DNA of 5,011 nt from Chloroflexota bacterium (GTDB taxonomy: Bacteria; Chloroflexota; Limnocylindria; Limnocylindrales; CSP1-4). Position numbers and translations under genes: made by a program. Below are positions 1 to 5,011 of the stretch, one piece after another (position 1 is the first letter of the stretch; each line of letters opens with the position of its first letter). Below the pieces are notes generated by a model. It was not told the origin of the DNA. It saw only the letters and a list, made by a program, of their open reading frames with translations, and ran no database searches. The stretch is taken from positions 1 to 5,011 of the forward strand of contig DAIERN010000120.1 of NCBI GenBank assembly GCA_027346765.1, in the 5' to 3' direction.

Positions 1-1200
1 GTCGTCGGCGCCCATCTCGAGGCCGACGACGCGGTCGACGATGTCGCCCGAGGCGGTGACCATGACGATGCCGACATCGATCGTGTCGCGCAGCGCACGC
101 GCCAGCGCCAGCCCGTCCTCTCCGGGCAGGCGCAGATCGAGCAGCACGAGGCCTGAATCCAGCTTGGACAGCTCGAGCAGGTTGCTCGCCAGCCAGTCGA
201 GCCGCTCGATCTGCTGGCCGCTCTTCTCCAGGAACTCCTGGCGCGTTGCCCGGTCCGGCACCTGGCCTTCCTTGAGCAGCTCGTTGAACGTGCGCAGCGC
301 GGCGATGGGCGTGCGCAGCTCGTGCGACACGTCGGCCAGGAAGTCGCGCGAACGGTCACGGTCGCGCCGGATGAACTCGATCGAGTCCTGGACGCGCTCC
401 GCCATGGCGTTGAAGGCCGCCGTGAGATCGAGCATCTCGGGCGAGTTGCCCGGTGAGGGCACGCGCGTGTCGAGGTGGCCTTCACTCAGCTCCCTGGCGG
501 CGCTCGTGAGGCGCCGAATGGGGTTCGCGAGGCGGTTGGCAATGAGCAGCGACAGGATGACCGCCGCGACCAGGGCGAGCACCGCGGCAACGCCCATGAC
601 GCCGATGATCGTCTCGATCGTCTGCGCCCGATAGGTGAACGGATCGGACAGGGTGACCGTGACCAGGCGCTGTGGCGCGGCGGCGCCGGCCTGCGTCCAG
701 AACAGGTCGGAGAAGGTGAATGTGTACGGGTCGCCGTGGATCGATTCGCGCTGCTGGCCGAGCTGGGCGTATTGGTCCGGGAGCGGCACGTCGAGCCGGT
801 AGACGACGTCATTGGCGTGGTCCTGGTCGGGTGCGATGGTGATGCTCACGTCCGCTTGGGCGATGTCGCGCGCCGACTCGAACACGTAGCCCTCGTCGGA
901 GGTGCCGAACGAGTCGAGCAGTCCGGGGGCGACCGTCAGCGGTTGTGTCGGCAGGAGGATGGGGCGCGGCGCCTCAACACCAGCCGACTGGTACAGCAGC
1001 AGCCGGCTGATCACCAGCTGGCGGATCTCGCCCGATCGCCGGCCCAGGTCCTCGCGCGCCTGCTGCGCGAAGTAGCCGTCGAGCAGACGCGGCAGCGTCG
1101 CGAACATCAGCGCGAGCACGATGGCCACCACCAACAGGAAGCCCACGACCAGGCGGGCGCGCAACCCGGTCAGGACGCGCGGCAACAGACGCGGCGGCAT
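1..1200 (-). CDS. Sensor histidine kinase N-terminal half joined to a receiver-domain fragment (partial, chimeric)
   Basis: Membrane sensor kinase of a two-component system, open to the window edge (400 codons visible, no stop). Residues about 16-36 form TM1, about 37-197 an extracytoplasmic sensor region without a recognised fold, and about 199-220 TM2. A HAMP linker follows (NPIRRL around 226-231), then HisKA with SHELRTP, phosphoacceptor His293. The normal helix end [10 protein letters not shown] lies near 341-350. The family then expects an ATPase domain with N, G1, F and G2 boxes. Instead residues 351-400 read as the second half of a receiver domain: [11 protein letters not shown] with a phosphoacceptor-like Asp355, MVTASGD, and GLEMGADD at the edge. 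The receiver's first strand and its acidic pair are missing. As read, it cannot autophosphorylate by itself. It starts 12 nt after the regulator's stop with no clear Shine-Dalgarno site, so translation may depend on coupling. The kinase identity is secure; whether the fusion exists in the cell is doubtful. Confidence 0.85.
   Translation of the reverse strand, partial: MPPRLLPRVLTGLRARLVVGFLLVVAIVLALMFATLPRLLDGYFAQQAREDLGRRSGEIRQLVISRLLLYQSAGVEAPRPILLPTQPLTVAPGLLDSFGTSDEGYVFESARDIAQADVSITIAPDQDHANDVVYRLDVPLPDQYAQLGQQRESIHGDPYTFTFSDLFWTQAGAAAPQRLVTVTLSDPFTYRAQTIETIIGVMGVAAVLALVAAVILSLLIANRLANPIRRLTSAARELSEGHLDTRVPSPGNSPEMLDLTAAFNAMAERVQDSIEFIRRDRDRSRDFLADVSHELRTPIAALRTFNELLKEGQVPDRATRQEFLEKSGQQIERLDWLASNLLELSKLDSGLVLLDLRLPGEDGLALARALRDTIDVGIVMVTASGDIVDRVVGLEMGADD
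130..150 (-). other. Kinase-to-receiver junction in a stretch fitting both families
   Basis: These 21 bases encode LVLLDLR (residues 351-357 of the gene at 1-1200). From memory of the families, related kinases continue after LDSG with a similar LVLLDLRP segment leading into the ATPase linker. Receiver domains have nearly the same residues around the phosphoacceptor aspartate, as in [11 protein letters not shown]. Upstream of this stretch everything fits a kinase; downstream everything fits a receiver. Such shared sequence is a plausible crossover for a microhomology deletion, or for an assembler switching between genomes. Exact breakpoints cannot be placed inside it. Confidence 0.6.
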
Positions 1201-1212
1201 CAGGGCGCCGGG

Positions 1213-1920
1213 CTAGCGCTCCGCGAACGCGTAGCCCGCTCCGCGAACTGTGAGGATGAACTGCGGGTCGGACGGATCATCCTCGAGCTTCTCGCGCAGG
1301 TGGCTGACGTGGACGTTGATCGTCTTCTCGTCCTGGTCCAGCGCCTCGTAGTCGCGGACCAGCTCGATCAATTCCCTGCGCGAGAAGACGCGCCCCGGCC
1401 GCGACGCGAGGTGGCGCAGGATCTCGAACTCCGTTGCCGTCAACGAGAGGCGCCGGTCGCCGCGCTGGACGCGCCGGCGGTCCAGGTCGATCAGCAGGTC
1501 GTGGTGGCGGATGACGCGCCCGCCGGCGGCGTCAGCCAGCTCGCCATACGCGCGCCGGTGGAGCGACTTGATGCGGCTCATGAGCTCGCGCAGCCCAAAC
1601 GGCTTGGTCATGTAGTCGTCCGCGCCCAGCTCCAAGCCGATGACCTTGTCCATCTCCTCGTCGCGCGCCGTGAGGAAGAGCACCGGCGCTTTGTTGCCCG
1701 CGCCGCGCAGCCGGCGCAGCATCTCGAATCCGTCCATCCCGGGCAGGCGCACGTCGAGCACGATCAGGTCCGGCGCCGCGCGCGTGGCGATCTCCAGGCC
1801 CTCCTCGCCGCTCCGCGCGACGGTGATGTCGTAGCCCTCCTGCTGGAGCGCGTACTGGAGGCCGCGCGCAACGGCGTACTCGTCTTCAACTATCAGAATC
1901 GAGGCCGCCACGCCTCGCAT
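1213..1920 (-). CDS. OmpR/PhoB-family DNA-binding response regulator
   Basis: Cytoplasmic transcription factor switched on by phosphorylation, presumably from the kinase encoded immediately downstream (12 nt gap). It has 235 residues if started at the ATG at 1920, a normal length for the family. The receiver domain spans about 6-122, with the acidic pair E12/D13, phosphoacceptor D56 in VLDVRLPG, switch residue T84 (FLTARDE) and K106 in TKPF. The winged-helix Trans_reg_C domain occupies about 138-233: LTATEFEIL, the recognition-helix region TINVHVSHLREKL, and the wing ending VRGAGYAF. All catalytic residues are intact. An in-frame GTG at 1911 (residue 4) is an alternative start and fits better with a -10-like TACGAT just upstream; neither start has a Shine-Dalgarno site. 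The signal and target genes cannot be read from sequence. Confidence 0.95.
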   Translation of the reverse strand: MRGVAASILIVEDEYAVARGLQYALQQEGYDITVARSGEEGLEIATRAAPDLIVLDVRLPGMDGFEMLRRLRGAGNKAPVLFLTARDEEMDKVIGLELGADDYMTKPFGLRELMSRIKSLHRRAYGELADAAGGRVIRHHDLLIDLDRRRVQRGDRRLSLTATEFEILRHLASRPGRVFSRRELIELVRDYEALDQDEKTINVHVSHLREKLEDDPSDPQFILTVRGAGYAFAER

Positions 1921-1928
1921 CGTACAAT
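1919..1928. promoter_or_regulatory. Candidate bidirectional promoter core with overlapping -10 hexamers
   Basis: Only 18 bp (1921-1938) separate the divergent ATGs of the regulator and rplY. The plus strand has TACAAT at 1923-1928, ten bases before the rplY ATG. The minus strand has TACGAT at 1924-1919, seven bases before the regulator's alternative GTG at 1911. The two hexamers share the central TA. No -35 element is recognisable at 16-18 bp spacing on either strand, and neither start has a purine-rich ribosome binding site. This arrangement fits leaderless or nearly leaderless transcripts, which are common in several high-GC and deep-branching phyla. It is a prediction from spacing and hexamer match only. 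Confidence 0.45.
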
Positions 1929-1938
1929 CAGCCGTCCT

Positions 1939-2613
1939 ATGAGCCGACCAACGCTTTCCGCCCAGCCGCGCGACGTACGCGGCAAGGCCGTCGCCCGCCT
2001 GCGCAAAGGTGGCACTCTGCCCGCCGTCGTATACGGCGCGGGCATGCCTTCTCAGAATGTCGCGCTTGACGCGCACGAGTTCGAGCTGCTGCGCCGCCGG
2101 ACCGGCCGCCACGCCGTGATCGACCTGTCGATCGACGGCGACGGTAAGGTCCAGCCGGTGCTGCTCCAGGCCATCCAGGAGCATCCGGTCAACCGCCGGA
2201 CTCTGCACGTGGATCTGCTCGTCGTCGACCTGTCGGAGGAGCGCACCGTTGACGTGCCGCTCGTCTTCGTGGGCCAGTCTGAGGCGGTTGCCAAGCAGGG
2301 CGGCGTAATGCTCCACCTGCGCGACTCAGTGCTCGTGCGCTCCAAGCCAGACGATCTGCCGTCGGGCATTGAGCTCGACATCACCCCGCTGACCGATTTC
2401 GAGGCGACGCTGCATGCGTCCGACCTGGTCATGCCTGCCGGCGTGACCCTGGTCACGGACCCTTCCGAGCCGATCGCGCGCGTTCAGCAGCCGCGCATCG
2501 AGGAGGAGACCGTCGTGGGCGCTGCGGAGGCCGCTGCCGCCGAGGCCGCCACGACAGAGGGTGCCGAGCAGCCAGAGGGTGGCGCCGCGGAGGGCTCCGA
2601 CAAGGGCGAGTAA
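1939..2613 (+). CDS. rplY: Large ribosomal subunit protein bL25 (CTC/TL5 long form)
   Basis: 5S rRNA-binding protein of the 50S subunit; homologues in Bacillus (Ctc) are also general-stress proteins. The product has 224 residues. The N-terminal L25 beta-barrel (about 3-93) shows RDVRGKAVARLRKGGTLPAVVYG, split here as RDVRGKAVARL then RKGGTLPAVVYG, and the hallmark HPVNRRTLHVDL at 82-93. The C-terminal TL5-type beta domain (about 98-184) includes VDVPLVFVGQSEAVAKQGG and DLPSGIELDIT. Residues about 187-224 form an Ala/Glu/Gly-rich acidic, probably disordered tail, as many long-form bL25 proteins have. The ATG at 1939 is chosen because it begins the family N-terminus. The frame stays open upstream to 475, but that part is antisense to the kinase and regulator and encodes nothing recognisable. 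The gene is monocistronic here: a strong terminator follows 37 nt after the stop, and no pth gene, a frequent partner, lies downstream in the window. Confidence 0.96.
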   Translation: MSRPTLSAQPRDVRGKAVARLRKGGTLPAVVYGAGMPSQNVALDAHEFELLRRRTGRHAVIDLSIDGDGKVQPVLLQAIQEHPVNRRTLHVDLLVVDLSEERTVDVPLVFVGQSEAVAKQGGVMLHLRDSVLVRSKPDDLPSGIELDITPLTDFEATLHASDLVMPAGVTLVTDPSEPIARVQQPRIEEETVVGAAEAAAAEAATTEGAEQPEGGAAEGSDKGE

Positions 2614-2650
2614 CCCCCTCCCCACGGCTGGGGCACATACCCGGAAATGC

Positions 2651-2681
2651 AGCAGCGCGGCCCGCAGGCCGCGCTGCTTTT
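2651..2681 (+). terminator. Intrinsic terminator of rplY
   Basis: A perfect 12 bp GC-rich stem (2651-2662 pairing with 2667-2678) closes a CGCA tetraloop and runs into a TTTT tract at 2678-2681, 37 nt after the rplY stop. The geometry is that of a Rho-independent terminator, with a shorter U run than in low-GC bacteria. On the minus strand the stem is followed by only a few T-rich bases (from ATTTCC), so action in both directions is possible but weaker. Confidence 0.85.
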
Positions 2682-2719
2682 GTGTACGCGAGCACTGGCC
2701 AACCGCATCCGTAGTGCCC

Positions 2720-2743
2720 GTATCCGGATACCGAGGCGCGCCT
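2720..2743. repeat. Two adjacent perfect palindromes
   Basis: GTATCCGGATAC (2720-2731) is a perfect 12 bp palindrome. Two bases later AGGCGCGCCT (2734-2743) is a perfect 10 bp palindrome. With no loop they are poor RNA hairpins, so a DNA-protein site would be the more natural use, but no start codon of a convincing gene lies nearby. They may be chance in GC-rich DNA. The 12 bp one is the less likely of the two to be random. Confidence 0.4.
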
Positions 2744-2816
2744 GAGTAGTCGAATCAGTGACTAAGCGGATTGTTCTTTGGAACCGCGGAGGCCAACCTT
2801 GCGTTTAGACGTTGCA

Positions 2817-2867
2817 CGCGGAGCTCCCTCTCCTCCGCGCAATGGTCAGGAGCCGCAAAGCTCCTGA
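2817..2867. other. Two consecutive stem-loops in the intergenic spacer
   Basis: Hairpin 1 pairs CGCGGAG (2817-2823) with CTCCGCG (2833-2839) around a pyrimidine-rich loop. Hairpin 2 pairs TCAGGAGC (2846-2853) with GCTCCTGA (2860-2867) around the loop CGCAAA. Both stems are perfect. They sit directly before the larger hairpin at 2867-2909 in plus-strand order. I do not recognise a known RNA family. They could be part of a structured RNA or of the 3' untranslated region of the minus-strand operon. Confidence 0.45.
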
Positions 2868-2909
2868 AGGGGCCGGGCTAGCAGCGCTGGGGCGCTCGCC
2901 CGGCCTCTT
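2867..2909 (-). terminator. Candidate terminator hairpin after the ATP-grasp gene
   Basis: GGCCGGGC (2871-2878) pairs perfectly with GCCCGGCC (2898-2905), extended outward to 2867/2909 with one G-U pair. An inner 5 bp stem (AGCGC 2883-2887 with GCGCT 2892-2896) is capped by TGGG. It begins 21 nt beyond the ATP-grasp stop on the minus strand, where a terminator for that operon is expected. The minus-strand tail has only two T residues, so it would be an atypical or Rho-assisted terminator. On the plus strand, TCTTGGTTT follows the stem, slightly more U-rich. Its job is inferred from position. Confidence 0.4.
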
Positions 2910-2930
2910 GGTTTCCCGGGCGCATGTCGT

Positions 2931-3794
2931 TCAGGCCAGCGCCGCCAGGAGCGCTGCCAGGCGATCGGCTGAGCCGGGCGCCTTGCCCAGGAACAACGAC
3001 GGCTCGGTTAGCTCGAGCTCGATCAGGAGCGGCTCGCCGCCCTGGGCGGGGACGAGGTCAACCCGCGCGTAGGCCAACTGCGCCGCGCCACGGGGGACCG
3101 CGGCAAGGGCTCGCCTCGCGACGCTCATCTCTTCCGGGCTGGCGCTGCCCGCGTGACGACCTCTTCCTTGTACAGGCCGCTCACGAGGTCGCGCGGATCG
3201 GCCAGCATCGCGCCCTTGGTGACGCAGTGGCTGAACTCACCACCGAAGAAGATCAGCGCTGTCTCACCGCGCTCCTCGATGCGCTCGAGGTACGGCTGGA
3301 CCATTACCGTCTGCGCCGGCGGCCAGCAGGCGCTCGGCATGCGCCCGCGCCAGTTGCGCGTCGTTCGCCACACCCAGATCGAACAGCGCCGCATCAACTG
3401 ACCCAGCGCCGACTGCAGGCTTGAGGACGTGCCTTCCGCCAGCGGGTAGGTCGGCCGTCTGGCCCGGCTCGATCCAGCGGGTCGGTACCACCGGAACGCC
3501 GGCCGCGGCGAGGTCGCGCAGGTAGTGCTTGTCGGTATTCCAGGCGACCACGTCCGCCGGGTTGAGGATGCGCGGCACTGACCTGGCCCAGGCCACGAAT
3601 TCGGCGCGGCGCGGCGTGTAGTCCCAGGTGGAGCGGATCAGCACGAGGTCGAACGCGGCCCAGTCGACGGTCGCGTCGTCCCACACGGCCGCCTGCGCAT
3701 CAACTCCGTGCGCCCGCAGCGGCTCGAGCAGCAGCTGCTCGTCGGGGTCCAGGTCAGGCAGAGTGGCGCACGTCGCGAGCGCGATGCGCGTCAT
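2931..3794 (-). pseudogene. ATP-grasp ligase (RimK/glutathione-synthetase-like) broken by two compensating frameshifts
   Basis: The ATG at 3794 opens MTRIALATCATLPDLDPDEQ. Residues 1-162 are family-like (LVLIRSTWDYT about 50-60, LNPADVVAWNTDK 77-89, HVLKPAVGAGS 122-132 with the ATP-contacting Lys). The frame then slips near 3307-3308 and as read ends at 3264 after 176 residues. The next 53 residues (VMVQPYLERI, GETALIFFGGEFSH, KGAML) lie in a second frame, 3307-3149. Near 3140-3152 the original frame returns (ARVDLVP, LIELELTEPSLFL, with the metal-binding Asp/Glu expected of ATP-grasp) and ends with TGA at 2931-2933. Removing one G and adding one base gives 287 residues, a usual length for these ligases. 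ATP-grasp enzymes join a carboxylate to an amine or thiol through an acyl phosphate; the substrate here is unknown. Its ATG overlaps the MFS stop. It may be a young pseudogene or a normal gene with two sequence errors. Confidence 0.85.
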
Positions 3795-5011
3795 CTGCGC
3801 CGCGCGATGAAGATCGCCACCGCGCTGATGCCCAGCACGGCCGCGGCCAAGGTGAATGGCCCCGCCACGCCCAGCACGCTCGTCGTCATGGCACCCGTTG
3901 CGGGGCCCACGATGCCCGCCGCATAGAGCGGCAGGTAGACCAGGTTGAGCGTCGCCGAGCGGCGCTCTTCAGGCACCTCTGTCGCGAGCAGGCTGAAGAT
4001 CATCGGCCCAATGATGCTGTTGAACGCCACGAACACGAGCACGGCCAAGGCGAGCAGCGGCAGGCTGGGCAGCCACGGCTCCAGGGCGATTGCGACCGCT
4101 CCGCCGGCGAGCCCGACCATCAGCACTGATCGGAAGCCGAAGCGGTCACCGCTCATCCCGCCAATGGGCGATGACAGCGCGCCGATCAACGCCGCGATGC
4201 CGGTCACAAAGCCGATCGAGCTGGCCAGCCCCGGCCCCGTGCCGACGAGGCCCTCGATGAGCACCGGCACGTACGGCCGGCTCATCTGGTTCGCGACAAA
4301 CGCGATGAAGTAGATGATGAAGAGGCGGCGCACGGTGGGCTCGGTGAGAGCCGAGCGAACGGCGCCATAGGCCAGCCGCACCACCCTGCCCTGTGGGATG
4401 ACGGTGGGCCGGACCTCGCGCGTGAGCGCGACCAGCAGCGCGGTCCCCACGGATGCCGCCGAAGAGACCGCGTAGATGGCCGACAGCGGGTAATGGAAGC
4501 CGTCGACGATGAGACCACCGACGATCGGCCCCAGCGCAAAGCCGACCGCCGTGCTGGAGCCAAAGAAGCCGATCGCCGTCCCGAGCCGATGGCGCGGCGC
4601 CACGTCGCGGAGTGCCGCGAGCATCACCCCGGTGTTGCCCAGCTGCAGGCCCACCAGGAGCAGGCTGAGCGCCAGCTGCCACGGCTCGCGGCTGAGGGCG
4701 ATCGCGCCGAACACGACCGCCTCTACCAGCGCGCTGCGAATGATGATCGCCTTGCGGCTGTACTTGTCGGCCCACACGCCCCAGAGGGGCACCAGCGGCA
4801 GGCCGAAGACAAAGACCAGGGCACCGAGCGCGCCGACCCAGCGTGGGATCTCAGACTTGGGCAGCCCCAATGCCGCGAGATAGAGGGGCATGAAGGCGAA
4901 GACCTGGCTGATACCCATGGCTTCGACGATGGAGGTGACTGTGAAGACGGCCAGAACGAGCGTCCATGGTTGCGACGGACGCTCGACTCCAGCTTCCAGC
5001 GTGCGAGAACG
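3791..5011 (-). CDS. MFS transporter, probable drug/metabolite efflux permease (N-terminus off-window)
   Basis: Inner-membrane secondary transporter of the major facilitator superfamily, probably a proton-driven exporter of the DHA1 type. 406 residues are visible and the frame is open to the window edge. The ATG at 4918 is not the true start, because the 31 codons before it supply TM1 (WTLVLAVFTVTSIVEAMG). Twelve membrane segments can be counted. Motif A after TM2 is GVWADKYSRK (Asp82 of the visible protein), and a motif-A-like copy lies after TM8 (GGMSGDRFGFR, 284-294). An antiporter-type motif C-like GPIVGG lies in TM5 (161-166). The loop between the halves (about 198-228) is basic. It ends in ARRR. 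Its TGA (3791-3793) overlaps the next gene's ATG as ATGA, which implies translational coupling with the ATP-grasp gene. The substrate cannot be told from sequence. Confidence 0.92.
   Translation of the reverse strand, partial: RSRTLEAGVERPSQPWTLVLAVFTVTSIVEAMGISQVFAFMPLYLAALGLPKSEIPRWVGALGALVFVFGLPLVPLWGVWADKYSRKAIIIRSALVEAVVFGAIALSREPWQLALSLLLVGLQLGNTGVMLAALRDVAPRHRLGTAIGFFGSSTAVGFALGPIVGGLIVDGFHYPLSAIYAVSSAASVGTALLVALTREVRPTVIPQGRVVRLAYGAVRSALTEPTVRRLFIIYFIAFVANQMSRPYVPVLIEGLVGTGPGLASSIGFVTGIAALIGALSSPIGGMSGDRFGFRSVLMVGLAGGAVAIALEPWLPSLPLLALAVLVFVAFNSIIGPMIFSLLATEVPEERRSATLNLVYLPLYAAGIVGPATGAMTTSVLGVAGPFTLAAAVLGISAVAIFIARRR

Larger units (their letters stand above)
2682..2930. other. Non-coding spacer between convergent units, rich in inverted repeats
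   Basis: No believable protein gene lies here; the frames that cross it show no family features, and no tRNA, tmRNA or SRP RNA pattern was recognised. It separates the 3' end of rplY (plus strand) from the 3' end of the ATP-grasp gene (minus strand). From left to right it holds two adjacent palindromes (2720-2743), a 5 bp hairpin (2747-2751 with 2760-2764), and three larger hairpins (2817-2909). Its first 130 bases are noticeably less GC-rich than the flanking genes. Confidence 0.6.

Noticed and set aside
41..634. Plus-strand frame of 197 codons rich in Ser/Arg
   Set aside because: It lies opposite the kinase HAMP/HisKA coding region; the composition is that of a reverse-frame shadow in GC-rich DNA.
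475..1938. A plus-strand frame of 488 codons continuous with rplY, suggesting a 712-residue fusion
   Set aside because: It is antisense to the well-supported kinase and regulator genes, has no recognisable domain and is rich in Arg/Gln/Asp of shadow type. The bL25 N-terminus begins exactly at the ATG at 1939.
1921..2316. Minus-strand extension of the regulator frame up to 2316
   Set aside because: The extra 132 residues are antisense to rplY and precede a complete, normal receiver N-terminus.
2740..2770. GTCGAATC looked like a tRNA T-loop
   Set aside because: No acceptor stem, D-arm or anticodon arm can be built around it.
2846..2880. CGCAAAGC followed by GGGCCGGGCT looked slightly like a GEMM (c-di-GMP) riboswitch core
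   Set aside because: The GCAAAGC lies in the loop and stem edge of a simple perfect hairpin, the partner GEMM elements are missing, and no gene start lies downstream on the same strand.
3130..3315. Programmed ribosomal frameshifting as the explanation for the ATP-grasp frame changes
   Set aside because: It would need two events of opposite sign in one gene, and neither site has a slippery heptamer or an obvious stimulatory structure; indels explain both more simply.
2924..3424. Plus-strand frame of 166 codons across the broken ATP-grasp gene
   Set aside because: No family features; low-complexity Arg/Pro/Ala sequence. The minus strand carries clear ATP-grasp similarity over the same bases.
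4146..4775. Minus-strand frame of 209 codons inside the transporter
   Set aside because: It is out of frame with the MFS gene, rich in Arg/Gly/Ala, has no membrane segments and is an ordinary shadow.

Overview
This GC-rich 5 kb window carries compact bacterial genes with almost no AT-rich spacers. GC-rich third positions also keep long antisense frames open. The style suggests a high-GC environmental bacterium, possibly Chloroflexota or a related Terrabacteria lineage. That placement is a guess from general appearance, since no marker here settles it.

Layout. Positions 1-1920 (minus strand) hold a two-component pair: an OmpR/PhoB-type response regulator (1213-1920) followed 12 nt later by a membrane sensor kinase (1-1200, running off the window). 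The kinase is abnormal. After its dimerisation/phosphoacceptor helices it passes, at a short stretch that could belong to either family, into the second half of a response-regulator receiver domain, and the ATP-binding domain never appears. Positions 1939-2613 (plus strand) encode bL25 (rplY/ctc, long TL5-like form), divergent from the regulator across an 18 bp gap. Two -10-like hexamers on opposite strands share a central TA there, and neither gene has a visible ribosome binding site. A strong intrinsic terminator (2651-2681) follows rplY. Positions 2682-2930 contain no gene but hold two adjacent palindromes and three consecutive hairpins, between convergent transcription units.

Positions 2931-5011 (minus strand) hold a 12-TM MFS exporter (3791-5011, start off-window) whose stop overlaps the start of a RimK/glutathione-synthetase-like ATP-grasp gene (2931-3794) in an ATGA overlap. 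The ATP-grasp gene has two compensating single-base frameshifts, about +1 near 3307 and -1 near 3148. Either it is a decaying pseudogene or the assembly has two indel errors. Reading through both restores a family-like protein of 287 residues.

The regulator and kinase should form one signalling operon. The exporter and ATP-grasp gene should form one translationally coupled unit, plausibly making and exporting (or resisting) a ligated small molecule, which is inference. I found no convincing new defence, mobile or CRISPR system. The most notable items are the kinase/receiver chimera, the possible bidirectional leaderless promoter and the frameshifted ATP-grasp gene.
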